DNA from: Zygnema cylindricum
Taxonomy: Eukaryota; Streptophyta; Zygnematophyceae; Zygnematales; Zygnemataceae
Direction of reading: 5' to 3'
DNA: 37,572 nt
Assembly: GCA_037447655.1 (NCBI GenBank)
Contig: JBBHKE010000358.1
Location: 1-37,572, forward strand
Under the pieces are notes generated by a model that was not told where the DNA came from, made no database searches, and was given only the letters and a program-made list of their open reading frames with translations. A program made the position numbers and the translations under genes. Below are positions 1-9,172 of the stretch, in pieces (the first letter of the stretch is position 1; every line of letters starts with the position of its first letter).

Positions 1-32
<32 letters not shown>

Positions 33-377
33 GAGAGAGAGGGAGAGAGGGGGGACGATGAGGAAGAAAATTCAGGAAAGAGAAAAAGGGGAAAGAAAGG
101 AGAGAAACAACCTAAGAGAAATAGGAAAAGGAAACAAAAAAAAGAGAGAGGGAGGGAAAATTAGAGAAACAGGAAGTTAAACACAGAGAGAAAGGGAGAG
201 AGAGAGCACCAAAAAGAGAAATAAAGAGTTAAAAAGCGGAAAAGAGAGAGAGAGAGGGAGAGAGAGGGAGGGAGAGGGAGGGAGCGGGAGAGAGGGAGAG
301 AGAGGGAGAGAGAGGGAGGGAAAGGGAGGGAGCGGGAGAGAGGGAGAGAGAGGGAGAGAGAGAGAGAGGGAGGGTAC
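1..377. repeat. (GA)n-rich intron tail of SKI2
   Basis: Nearly pure purine on the plus strand. Positions about 240-360 hold a compound tandem repeat of roughly 55-60 bp (GGGAGGGAGCGGGAGAGAGG-type block seen twice) inside (GA)n. It follows the exon 9 donor, so it is intron sequence. Low-complexity peptides such as SLSLPLS read from it are not genes. Confidence 0.9.
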
Positions 378-488
378 CGTAGCCGACAACATAACCAATC
401 CAATGTGGCCCGGAAGCATAATTATTACTTCCTCCCAAACTACTCCTCTCTCAATATCGTTCACATAGTGAACCTCGTCGAAAATTAC
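378..488 (-). CDS. SKI2: SKI2 exon 9 (DEVH box and SAT motif)
   Basis: 37 codons, acceptor AAATAG, donor GTACCC, phase 0. It reads [20 protein letters not shown] and ends LVMLSAT, giving motif II (Walker B DEVH) and motif III (SAT). The donor runs straight into a (CT)n intron on the sense strand. The next exon should start VPN but lies outside the window. Confidence 0.96.
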
Positions 489-2729
489 CTATTTATACCC
501 ATTAAAAAAGAAAAAATTCTAACGAAAAGTTATAAATACCAATGCTTTTTACGAATAAGTTGGTGGCTGTAAAATTTTGACAGGGAAACTGACGTAAATC
601 GTTAAGACTGCCATGAAAACTGACAGAAAAATTAGACCTAGGCATGGAAACTGAGGGGATCGGCATGAAAACTAGAAAAAAGATCTAAAATTGGCATGAA
701 ATTGAAGTAAAAAAAATCAAAACTCGCAAAAAAATCGAAGTGAAGTCCTGAAAATTGGCATGAAAACCCACAAAAATGTTCAAGGGTGATGTAAAAACCC
801 GCATAAAATGGACATGAAAACTGGCGTAATTTCATAACAAACATTAAAAGTGACTAAAAAACTGATAATAGTTCATTAGAACCCACATAGAAAATGTCAA
901 CGATCTTCAAATTCACAAAAAAAAACATCATAAACTTCCAAATCTGACAAAAAAACTAACACAATGTGTTCTTTCACATAGAAACTAAAATGGAATTTTG
1001 CAAAAAAGACTTGCGAAGATCTCAAACTAACAAAGAAAACGTCATAAAACCCAAATTCCAAAAACAAGGAATATAAAATTGGAAACATTGCCTCCATCCT
1101 CACCTTAAAACAGTAAAAAAACCGACAAAAACCACTACGACATAAAAAAACTTACAATATCCGTCACAATTTATAGGAAAAATGGATCACAATTCATTCA
1201 GAATTAAAACCAAATTTCAAAAATATAACAAAAAGAAAGACATGGAAACGTTTTTTCCTCACCCACTCCACATCTCGAAGAAGATCCGCCCCTCTATATA
1301 ACATAGAACGCAAAATTTCCGTTGTCATAATAAGACAAGAAGCTTCAGGACGAATACTGACATCACCAGTTAAGAGCCCCACATCGAAATTTTTGCTAAA
1401 ATCTCGAAATTTTTGATTTGAAATTGTTTTAATGGGGGAAGTATATATTGCTCTTGTGCAATGCTGTCCTCCAAATCCAAATCGATAGTATAAGAAATAA
1501 CATAATTGAAAGAGGGAGAGAGAGAGAGAGAAAGAGAGGGGAGGGAGAGAGAGGGAGAGAGAATGAAAACAAAAAAAAATGTTTTGCATTTAAACAAGTG
1601 TTTTGCATTTACGTTTCATGATTAGTGTGAAGCACACTAAATATTCGTCAACCATTATTTTGTTTGGAGAATGAAAATATGTTTGAGCTAACAGCATATA
1701 ATATTGCCATACCCTTTTCACAATTTGCAATTACTGTTCAATGTCATATGTCGGTTCCATGTCAGTTTCATATCAAAATAATTTTGATTACATGTCCAGT
1801 TGATTTAATAGTTCAATTTTATGTCAATTTTATGTCAATTTCTTTTCATGCCAACTTCATGTCAGTTTGGTTCAATATGTCAATATCATGACAATATTAT
1901 GATAGTTTCATGTCGATTTGTTTAATTCAATTTCATGTCAAATTCATTTCAATTTGGGTTAATATGTCAATTTCATGTCAACGTTATGTCAACTTAACGC
2001 ATTTTTTTGTCAATTTCATGTCAATTTCATATCAGTTTTAGACTAATATCGATATCATGTCAATTTCATGTCAATTTCTTGTCAATTTCATGCCAACTTG
2101 TTGTCAGCTTGATGCCAATTTAATGTCGGTTCAATTTTTATTTTAAATCTTGTCAACTGCATGACAATTTATATAGAACTTTTATGCGAATGTTATGTCA
2201 ATTTCACAATTTCTTGTCAAATTTCACAATTTTTTTTCAATGTCATGTTCATTTCATGTCTATTTGATTTAACAATGGTGGGTTCGTGTCAAAACCTATG
2301 TCAAATTTAGTGATAATTTGATGTTAACTTCATGTCGATTTGATTTTTATGTCAATATCAGGTCCATGTGAGTTTTTCCGTAAAACGGAGAGTCACCTTT
2401 GTCGCAAGTGCAAAGGCATATTCTGCGACAACAGTTTTTCCCGCGGAGGTGTGTGCCGCAACAAATACGGAATGGTGCCTCTCCAAGTGGTAGATGGCCT
2501 AAGAGAGAGAGAGAGACATAGAGAGGATAGCAAGGGGGGGAAGAGAGAGAGGAGAGAGAGAGGAGAGAGAGAGGAGGGGAGAGAGAGGGGGAGAGAGGGG
2601 GATGGGGGAGAGAGAGGGGGAGAGAGAGGGGGTGTGAGGGAAGGGGAGAATTGTTGTTCCAGTTTTTCCCGCAGAGGTGTGTGACGGGACAAATACAGAA
2701 TGGTGCCTCTCCAAATGGTAGACGGCCTA

Positions 2730-2762
<33 letters not shown>

Positions 2763-3178
2763 GAGAGGGGCGGGAGAAGAGAGAGAGAGAGAGGACAGAG
2801 AGAGTAGAGAGAGCGGAGAGAGCGGAGAGAGAGAGCGAGAGAGAGAGGGAGGGGAGAGAGAGGAGAGAGGGAGGGGAGAGATAGGAGAGAGGGAGGAGAG
2901 AGAGACAGAGGGAGAGAGAGGGGAGAGAGAGAGGGGAGAGAGAGGAGAGAGAGCGGGAGGGGAGAGAGGGAAGGGGAGAGAGAGGAGAGAGACTGAGGAG
3001 AGAGAGAGGGGGAGGGGAGAGAGGGGGGGGGAGAGAGAGAGGGGATGCGAGGGAGGGGGAGAATTGTTGATCCATGGTAGGTTGCCTCAGAGTAAGAGGG
3101 AGAGGGAGAGAGGGGGGGTGCATGTGCGTACGAGAAGGGGGGATTGGTGTCTTTTCGGGTGGTAAAAATCCTGAGATG

Positions 3179-3226
<48 letters not shown>

Positions 3227-4341
3227 GAGGGAGAGAGAGAGAGATAGGGAGAACCAGATGAAAATTCAACAGCAAGAAAGAATGGATAACGAAACTGCCA
3301 TTGGAAAGAGGAAGATAAAATACGAGAGTGTGGGAGTTTTTCTTTAAAATATGACATGTTTTTCTTTATTATACGACATATGTATGTAAAATTGTATGAC
3401 ATATGTGTATTTTTATATTTTTGGGTGCAATTAAATACCTCCTTTTGGAACACGTCGAGCTCGAATGGAAAACTCATCGCCATTTCCGGTACCTCCTTAG
3501 AAAAGCTTTTTGAAATATCGGAATTTAACCTGTTCACAGCCCAATCCTAAAATAATCCAAAACCCAAAAAGGAACAAAAAATAAAAGAAACCAAAAATAA
3601 ATGGAAAATAGAAAAAAAAAAAAAAGTTATAAAATCTCCCTTTGATTTCAATAGATTCCGCTTAACCGATGACATGAGCAAAACCCGAAGTGAAAAAAGA
3701 AAGAGAATCGTAATAAAATAATCTCAGCGATTTTGTTTAAAACGCAGATTTAAAACCTTTTTTTTCAAATTTTCATTTCCCAATACTCATGACTAAAACC
3801 AAAAAGTAATTTTGTTTTTAATGTAAACAAATAAACTAATTATTACCTTAGTATTTCCAGAAGATTGATTGAAAACTTTCGGTTTTTTTCCCCACGAGTC
3901 TTCCCGCGTGTTTTTAAGGAGCTCTTCCAATACTTTCTGGGGATCTGAGAAGAGGGAGAGGGAGAGAAGGAGAGGTGGTGGAGAGAGGGAGATGTGGTGG
4001 AGAAAGGGAGAGAGGAAGAGAGAAAGAAAGAGAGGTGGTGGAGAGAGATAGAGAGGGAAAGAGAGAAAAAGATGGGGAGAGAGGAGGAGAGAGGGAGAGG
4101 AGGAGAGGGGGGGGATAGGGAGAGAAAAACGGAGAGGAAGAGAGGGAGAGGGGGAGAGAGAGGGAGGGGAAGGGGCGGGTGGGGGAGAAAGTGGGAGGGA
4201 AGATGAGAGACATAAAGACAACAAGTGGGAAAAAGAGGAATATATGGAAAGGAAAAACAGAAAGAGAGAAAGACATGTGAGAGAAAGGAGTAAGAAAACA
4301 CATCAAGAAAACCAAAAAGGGAGCCAGAGGGGGAAAAGAGA

Positions 4342-4373
<32 letters not shown>

Positions 4374-7069
4374 AAGAGAGAAGAGAGGGGGGGGGAGAGA
4401 GAGAGAGAGATCGAGGACGCTTCAAAAAGTTGATCGCCAAAGGGTTTATTTTCAAGTAATGAAAAGGACCTATTTAAAAAAAAGTTATTTTACCACTCTC
4501 CAATATAATAACGCCAGAAGAAAAGGGTTCTAACCTTGAGATAATGCTCGAGAAGAGATAACTTCTCCCCCAACTTTTTCCGAATGTCCCTCCTCTTCTT
4601 TCCTTCTTTCCTCCCCGTTCTCTCCCTCTTCCTCTCTCTCTCCCTCTCCCTCTTCCCCTCCACCGGTTCCTCTCTCTTCCTCTCCTCCTCCCTCTCCCTC
4701 TCCCTCTCCATCTACCTCTCCCTCTCCTTCTTCTTCTTCATCTCTCCAACCATTTTTAAAAAGACTGCCAAAATGCAAAGTCGCAGGTTTGATTTCTTTC
4801 GCCTACAAAATTATTGTAGCAGAAAATAATTACTAGTGGGAATTAAAAAAAAAAAATCAGCATTAATTATGGTGCAAAAACAGAAACTGGCTTTTCAACA
4901 TCATAAATACAAAAATTGGCCAAAAATCCACACTAAATATGTGGGAGAGCACAGGACAAAAGTCAATATTTTCTTACATGAAATAAAAAAATGAAAAAAA
5001 AAAAAAATGAAAAATTTGATCTGAATATGTTTACTAGGTAGGTCTAAAGCATGTATTAAAGAAGTTGGAATTTCAGTTAAATAATGTGGTCTGACCAAAA
5101 TACACCAACAACAACCTATTTCAAAAGAATTGAACATATGCAAAAAACAAATAAAAAACAAAAAACAACAATGAAGAAATACATTTTTTTTATTATTATT
5201 CTATTTTTTATTTCTTTACCGTTTAAACCCACCTTAGGTGCAATATTTTCATCAACTGGTGTTTCGTCAACCAGAATTCTCGCATGTACATTTTCCTAAA
5301 CCCATTTATACCCGTTTTAAATAAAAAAACAAACAAACAAACAAACATCAGCACTATTTGTAAGAATCCGAAAAAAAAGGGATAAAAAAGGGAGAAAAAA
5401 TAATGGACTAAAGTGTTTCTATTTGTTGAAAATGTCCTAGATACACGATATGGTACCGTTTTTGTATCACATACGATATTTGAAACGCTTCGACTTAAAA
5501 GTAAGTATCTTACAGGCAAAAGTTGATTAGTATCTTAAAGAAAAAGTTGATAAGTATCTTAAAGACAAAAGTTTATTAGTATCTTGAGAGAGAGTGCGAA
5601 AAAGAGAAAACATAGTTAAATAGGGAAAGATGAAGTGAGAAAGACAGAAAGAGAGAGAGGGAGAGAGAGAGGCCACAGGCAAGCCTCTGTTGAAATCACC
5701 TGAATCGGAAACTCCACCCCGTCTTCAAATCCTGGAGGAGTCGTAAGAAATTTCCCTCCGTTTAAAACTTCCAGAATCCACTCTCCTGAGGAGGCTCCTT
5801 CTGGGATATTTTTTTTTAGTGCATCACTCACTACCCCTTCCAGTCCTCCAGGAAGAAAAGGATGATTTGAATTTTTTCCTCTCACAAAATCTCGAGAAGC
5901 ACCCGGCCTTCGAGAAAGAGATGAGGAATTTGTGGATTCAAAATTGGAAATGGCCACCTGGTGACGTCTCGTTGGTCGGTTTAAAATCACAGAAATCGGG
6001 TCCGTCGATAAAAATGTTCGACAGCGTGGATTTGGAATTTTTCATTAGAATTTTCAACATTTGATAAGATTCGATATCTTGGGAAGGCATTCTTTTGAAA
6101 ACACATCAAAATGATCTCAATCCACACTCGTTTTGGTATTACTCCAAAAACACATAAAATTAAGGTTTCATTTGTACTATAAAGGGCGAATCCAAGAAAC
6201 TCAAAAAAAGGAAACTAAAAAAAATAACTTAAGCAAAATAAAAAGAAATTTGAAAAAAAATAGAACATCATACCTCTCTTGCTTCAGGAATCCACTCGAT
6301 ATTGTCATATTTCGAGTCTATCACATCACGTCCCTCCTTTTTGGAAGGATTTCTCTTCCATGGTAAATCCCATTCTGGTTCAACAAAATGACTAGGCGAC
6401 AAAAAATTGACAGCTGGCACGTGGCAATTCGCCAGCCAGTCAAAATCCCACATTTTTGAAATCGATTCAACGGATTCTGTTCCATGGAGATAATCCTTGT
6501 CGGTTTTTACAGTTAAATGTTCCCCAACAAGTTCGTCGACAATGTCTTCCGGACTTTGTGGAGGCAAAGGAGAGGGCTATCCACGCCAACACTAGTAAAC
6601 AATATTAACAGTAGGGATGTTAAATTGAAAATACAATTCATCTTCAATACTATTTGGAAGTTCCATTAAATTTTAACCATTATCTATAACTTTCCATATC
6701 AGAGGATGTTGAATTGAAGATGCAGTATATTGTATATATCATCCATAATCTTTGTTACGTTTTACACACTCAAGTTCATTTGAACTCCTCCTGGTCTCAA
6801 TTCACAAAGAACAGTATATTCTCTGTAAGGTCATAGCAATTAGCGTTTTCTTCCGGTCTCAATCTTGGTCCAAATCCACAATTATAATGGTATATCATCT
6901 CCCACAGTCCACAATGAAATTAATGGTAAGTAAAGCACAAGGAGCCTCACCAATATTAAGTCATTTAAAAAGGATGCCGGTGTAGCTCGAGTCTTGGGAG
7001 GAACATCATTTAGTTGCAAATGTCCACAAAAACCTGAAAGTCCTAAGGAAAATCGTAGGTCATCGGTAC
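378..7069 (-). CDS. SKI2: SKI2-type DExH RNA helicase, 5' part of gene (9 exons, runs off the left edge)
   Basis: SKI2 is the DExH helicase of the cytosolic SKI complex, which feeds mRNA to the exosome for 3'-5' decay. Nine minus-strand exons join in frame: 6951-7069, 6274-6576, 5700-5957, 4535-4802, 3847-3944, 3439-3546, 2397-2498, 1263-1463 and 378-488, all with GT/AG borders and compatible phases (522 codons). In order they give the N-terminal SKI2 region ([36 protein letters not shown]), an acidic linker, [11 protein letters not shown], Walker A AHTSAGKT (about residue 400 of the visible part), [33 protein letters not shown], the DEVH box (about 489) and motif III SAT (last codons). RecA2, the arch and the C-terminus lie beyond position 1. 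The start codon was not found; it must be upstream (above 7071) in an exon ending in phase 1. MTR4 is the main alternative, but the N-terminal motifs match SKI2. Family identity rests on recalled motifs, not a search. Confidence 0.93.
489..1262. repeat. SKI2 intron 8: degenerate GGCATGAAAACTG minisatellite
   Basis: Between exons 9 and 8. From about 560 to 850 a decayed unit such as GGCATGAAAACTGACA recurs irregularly on the plus strand; the rest is A-rich. Its reverse complement resembles the unit of the array in the next intron at 1740-2360. Confidence 0.6.
1263..1463 (-). CDS. SKI2: SKI2 exon 8 (motifs Ia/Ib region)
   Basis: 67 codons, acceptor GGACAG, donor GTGAGG, phase 0 at both ends. 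It contains [36 protein letters not shown] and [15 protein letters not shown]. The IRPEASC wording is plant-like. The flanking introns carry related minisatellites in opposite orientation. Confidence 0.96.
1464..2396. repeat. SKI2 intron 7: (GA)n plus degenerate ATGTCAATTTC minisatellite
   Basis: 1511-1562 is a GA tract. From about 1740 to 2360 variants of TTCATGTCAATTTCATGTC recur many times with irregular spacing. No open frame here looks like a gene. Confidence 0.75.
2397..2498 (-). CDS. SKI2: SKI2 exon 7 (Walker A)
   Basis: 34 codons, acceptor CTTAG at the end of a (CT)n tract, donor GTGACT, phase 0. It encodes [13 protein letters not shown], the ATP-binding motif AHTSAGKT and then [12 protein letters not shown], as in all SKI2 proteins. 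This is the intact member of a group of four copies; the other three lie upstream in the gene at 2651-2729, 3043-3095 and 3115-3178. Confidence 0.95.
2651..2729 (-). pseudogene. Decayed copy 2 of the SKI2 Walker-A exon
   Basis: On the minus strand this reads [22 protein letters not shown] after an intact CTTAG acceptor; beyond that it diverges (GTTIL) into (CT)n with no matching donor. Compared with the real exon, AA is replaced by PS and the last third is missing. Flanking GA tracts match those of the real exon. It could act as a decoy acceptor. Confidence 0.88.
3043..3095 (-). pseudogene. Decayed copy 3 of the Walker-A exon (internal deletion)
   Basis: Minus strand AGGCAACCTACCATGGATCA fuses an exon-start-like block (AGGCCGTCTACCAT in copy 2) directly to the block that follows the Walker motif in copy 2 (CAACAATTCTCC). 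The middle of the exon, including the Walker motif, is deleted. Confidence 0.65.
3115..3178 (-). pseudogene. Decayed copy 4 of the Walker-A exon
   Basis: The minus strand has a CTCAG acceptor followed by [18 protein letters not shown], aligning residue by residue with [18 protein letters not shown] of the real exon. The P-loop residues are lost. Confidence 0.7.
3439..3546 (-). CDS. SKI2: SKI2 exon 6 (Q-motif region)
   Basis: 36 codons, acceptor TTTTAG, donor GTATTT, phase 0. It reads [15 protein letters not shown] and then [19 protein letters not shown], the signature just before motif I in SKI2/MTR4 helicases. An alternative acceptor 18 bp inside the exon (GAACAG) would break the frame with exon 5. 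Confidence 0.92.
3547..3846. other. SKI2 intron 5
   Basis: A-rich intron between exons 6 and 5 with no further structure seen. Confidence 0.7.
3847..3944 (-). CDS. SKI2: SKI2 exon 5
   Basis: Acceptor TTCTCAG after a long pyrimidine tract on the sense strand, donor GTAATA. It begins with two bases completing the split Asp codon of exon 4 and reads [12 protein letters not shown] to QSSGNTK. This fits the linker before the helicase core (VLDEIL-like block). Confidence 0.85.
3945..4534. repeat. SKI2 intron 4: long GA-rich tract
   Basis: From about 3950 to 4410 almost uninterrupted imperfect (GA)n with GGTGGTGGAGAGAG blocks repeated near 3973, 3994 and 4033. The segment 4400-4460 reads [10 protein letters not shown] on the minus strand but has no phase-compatible role and was not called. 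Confidence 0.8.
4535..4802 (-). CDS. SKI2: SKI2 exon 4 with repeat-encoded acidic linker
   Basis: Acceptor TTTGTAG, donor GTTAGA; 89 codons plus one base, which completes a GAT codon with the next exon. The start reads [17 protein letters not shown], matching the FDDLFKKAWEED block of plant SKI2. The remaining roughly 60 residues are almost all Glu, Gly and Arg, encoded by a GA-rich tract that resembles the intronic (GA)n elsewhere in this gene but stays open. Phase agreement on both sides supports the exon. This part of SKI2 is a variable acidic linker. Confidence 0.82.
4803..5699. other. SKI2 intron 3
   Basis: AT-rich intron. Holds a triple direct repeat of AGTATCTTAAAGA-type units at about 5500-5590 and a short (GA)n at 5650-5672. 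No coding signal. Confidence 0.65.
5700..5957 (-). CDS. SKI2: SKI2 exon 3
   Basis: 86 codons, acceptor CACCAG, donor GTGATT, phase 0 at both ends. It contains [20 protein letters not shown] and [17 protein letters not shown] followed by TTPPGFEDG, in the same order as plant SKI2 N-terminal regions. The downstream intron opens with a short (GA)n tract. Confidence 0.9.
6274..6576 (-). CDS. SKI2: SKI2 exon 2
   Basis: 101 codons with acceptor GATAG and donor GTATGA, phase 0 at both ends. It encodes the SKI2 N-terminal segment with [11 protein letters not shown] and [11 protein letters not shown], corresponding to the family's WDFDW and WELPF blocks. The frame is open throughout the exon. Confidence 0.88.
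6951..7069 (-). CDS. SKI2: SKI2 exon 1 (first recognisable)
   Basis: Acceptor ACAG precedes 7069 and donor GTGAGG follows 6951. The exon begins with two bases of a split codon and reads [18 protein letters not shown] and onward, matching the conserved N-terminal start of plant SKI2 (FRISFSGHGGHL-like). It ends in phase 0, joining the next exon in frame. No ATG lies in this exon, so a short upstream exon is expected. Confidence 0.75.
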
Positions 7070-8180
7070 CTGTAATTTTATCAAAGATTAAAAAGTAGGT
7101 TGCATTAGAAGATTTGAATCTGAAGAATCAACTGTTGTCGAAATTATAGTAGAAAAAGATTAACTACTTTTAAGCTGCGAATGAGCAATTATCGTCATAA
7201 AAATATTCCTCCAACGTTTGGTAAATTTGTTTTAGGTTTAAGCCATTTCAATAGTCAAGGTCTCGCAAAAAAGGAAAGGCCTTTTCTATGTATTTGAAAA
7301 AAAAAATGTAAGCATAGCTTCACATTAACCACTGTATATACAAACCGTTGGAGTTTTAGGTTTTTCAAAGATGGCACGAACATTTTGAATGGAGACAATG
7401 AAAAATCTATTCAAATCTTCTTCTCTTTTTTCTTCGCTTTGCCAAGGCAGAGCAATTCCACATTAACTGTGTCACTTATTACCTCATCCCATGTGCCATG
7501 GCGAATGATGATCCATGTGACACATCATATGTGACATTGTCACATACTTTACATGCCTCAACCTTTGATTTATATGACAACAAAAAGTCCATGTCACGGG
7601 TGACATGTGCCACGTAAAATGCCTTATCCTATGTTTCATATGAGAACCAATGTTCCATGTCACACGTGACATATGTCACATACTTCTCCTTCATAAGTTC
7701 CATAATGACAAAGAATAATGCACATGACAGCATGTGACATGTCACAAGTCACGTGAGACACGCACCTTGGGGCATGGCACATGGAGGATGTGCACATATT
7801 AATAAATCTCTAAACTTCTCATCAAAAATGCAGATAATTTAAACACAAATGTAAGCCATCTGCTACATACGACAAATGTTCCATAGGAAACACACATGCC
7901 TTCATGTCCCATTCCATGTGTGATTATGATTTTTTGAGATGCAGGTGATATTTGTCACATGTCTTCTTATCAATGTTTCACTTATCCGTAAGCCAAGTGC
8001 CTTTTGACAAGTGCAATATACACCATAACTGGTAAACCATAATGCTAGAAGAAGTTGCATTCATTACATCAACAGACAAAATAGTGGAGAGGTTTCTTGT
8101 GGCAAAAGAAGTAATGCTGGGCCACATTAAAGTTGAACCAGATACACTTTTCTAATACATGATAATAGAGGTGGATATGT
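7070..8180. other. SKI2 upstream region with palindromic CATGTGACA array
   Basis: This stretch should hold the missing SKI2 first exon and promoter, but no ATG with a phase-1 donor could be fixed. ATGs near 7375 (minus) have donors in the wrong phase. The clear structure is the repeat array at 7490-7790. Confidence 0.5.
7490..7790. repeat. Degenerate ~70-bp tandem repeat with CACGTG-like palindromes
   Basis: TCCATGTGACACAT-, TCCATGTCACGGGTGACATG-, TCCATGTCACACGTGACATA- and ACATGACAGCATGTGACATG-type cores begin near 7512, 7588, 7654 and 7722, spaced 66-76 bp. Each core is a GTCAC/GTGAC palindrome, some with a G-box CACGTG or CACGT. Weaker copies trail to about 7970. Confidence 0.75.
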
Positions 8181-8181
8181 A

Positions 8182-8373
8182 CAATGCCCATCGCTATTAG
8201 AGTTGAACACTCTAATCCGAGTGAGTATTTTCTTGACCCAAAATCATAAGGTAGTTTTTATAACACTATTTAGTTAAGTGCCCACAATGAGCCATGTAGC
8301 AAAACATAATTTAGTGGATGGTTCTAATAAAGTTAACGCTAATAATTCACTAACTCTTATAGCGATGGCATTG
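8182..8373. mobile_element. Short TIR element, family C copy 1
   Basis: Termini CAATGCCCATCGCTATTAGA and the inverse of CAATGCCATCGCTATAAGAG, with TA on the left and TC on the right (mutated TA). The interior (CCCAAAATCATAA, AATGAGCCATGTAGCAAAACA) is shared with 19062-19237. No coding capacity. Confidence 0.72.
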
Positions 8374-9170
8374 TCACTTGGCCAACCATTGCTACTTTTT
8401 TTTTGGTGGCTTTTAAAAAGACTTTATACAACGTAGGCTGCCTTTCTTCTTATGAGATTTTTACATCATTCCTAGGGATATTTTATGTATTAATGTTTTG
8501 CTTTTCAATTAAGTGACTTTTAGGCAATTACCAAGAAAGCCTAACCTAAATATCCATATGCAATATCACAAATTAAATTATTATTCTGTTATAAATTTGC
8601 ATAAAAAAAAAAAAATCAATTGCTGTAATAATCAAAACGCGACTACGAATTAGGTTAAGGTCTTAAGACCTCGCGGTTGGAATTAGGGTTAAGGTTTTAA
8701 GTCCGCTTTCAGTTTAGACTTCAATTTAAAATTATAAATTTGGCGACTTCCTGAGATGCCATGTGGCCCGGAGCCCTACCGATTAGGGTTTGTTTGATTG
8801 CATTCTCTAGGTACTACTTAACTTTATTATTAATTTTCTCCAAGGTTTTCCTTCAACACTTTTGAGGGATTGTAAGAGTGTTAGGGTTCAGTACAGGTTG
8901 GACACGGTTATATATTCCTGTCGTCACGGTTTGCAGTTGAAATTAGGTTTAGGGTTAGGGTTTCAAGTCCAGGTTAGGTTCAGACAGTAATTTAGACTTT
9001 GTGATTCAGTCGACTTCCTGAGATGCCACGTGGCAAGAGCCGTACCGATGTCACCGGCAAGAGGGCCGGACATTGCTGTAAATGGCGTTAAACGGCTGGT
9101 TATATGTCAGTCAGAGTTTAAAATTTAATTCTCATGGTTTGCTCCGGTGGAACAGTGAAAGGTTTCACAG
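8374..9170. repeat. Intergenic stretch with a ~130-bp direct repeat
   Basis: 8665-8790 and 8925-9050 align: GAATTAGGGTTAAGGTTT / GAAATTAGGTTTAGGGTTAG, then TTTAGACTT, then CGACTTCCTGAGATGCCAYG and GCCGTACCGAT / CCCTACCGAT. The second copy contains telomere-like TTTAGGGTTAGGG. No TG...CA ends, so not recognisable LTRs. The rest shows nothing. Confidence 0.65.
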
Positions 9171-9172
9171 TA

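Larger units (their letters stand above)
2499..3438. repeat. SKI2 intron 6: GA tracts with three decayed Walker-A exon copies
   Basis: Alternating (GA)n/(GGGA)n blocks and short islands that resemble exon 7. The islands are annotated separately. The remainder is simple purine repeat on the plus strand, so pyrimidine on the sense strand. Confidence 0.9.

Noticed and set aside
2347-3537. 396-codon minus-strand open frame of SLSLPLS-type repeats
   Set aside because: It is a read-through of (CT)n intron; only the short islands matching SKI2 exons 6 and 7 are meaningful, and they are in separate frames.
4400-4462. Possible extra SKI2 exon reading [10 protein letters not shown]
   Set aside because: Exons 4 and 5 already join in exact phase and the LFKNGW block is in exon 4; this segment has no suitable donor.
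7330-7400. Candidate SKI2 first exon MFVPSLKNLKLQR on the minus strand
   Set aside because: Its possible donors give phase 0 or 2, while the first recognised exon needs phase 1.
7490-7790. CRISPR array
   Set aside because: Units are degenerate and spacers are not of constant length or unique; the genome is eukaryotic.
8665-9050. Pair of LTRs
   Set aside because: No TG...CA ends, primer-binding site or target duplication was visible.
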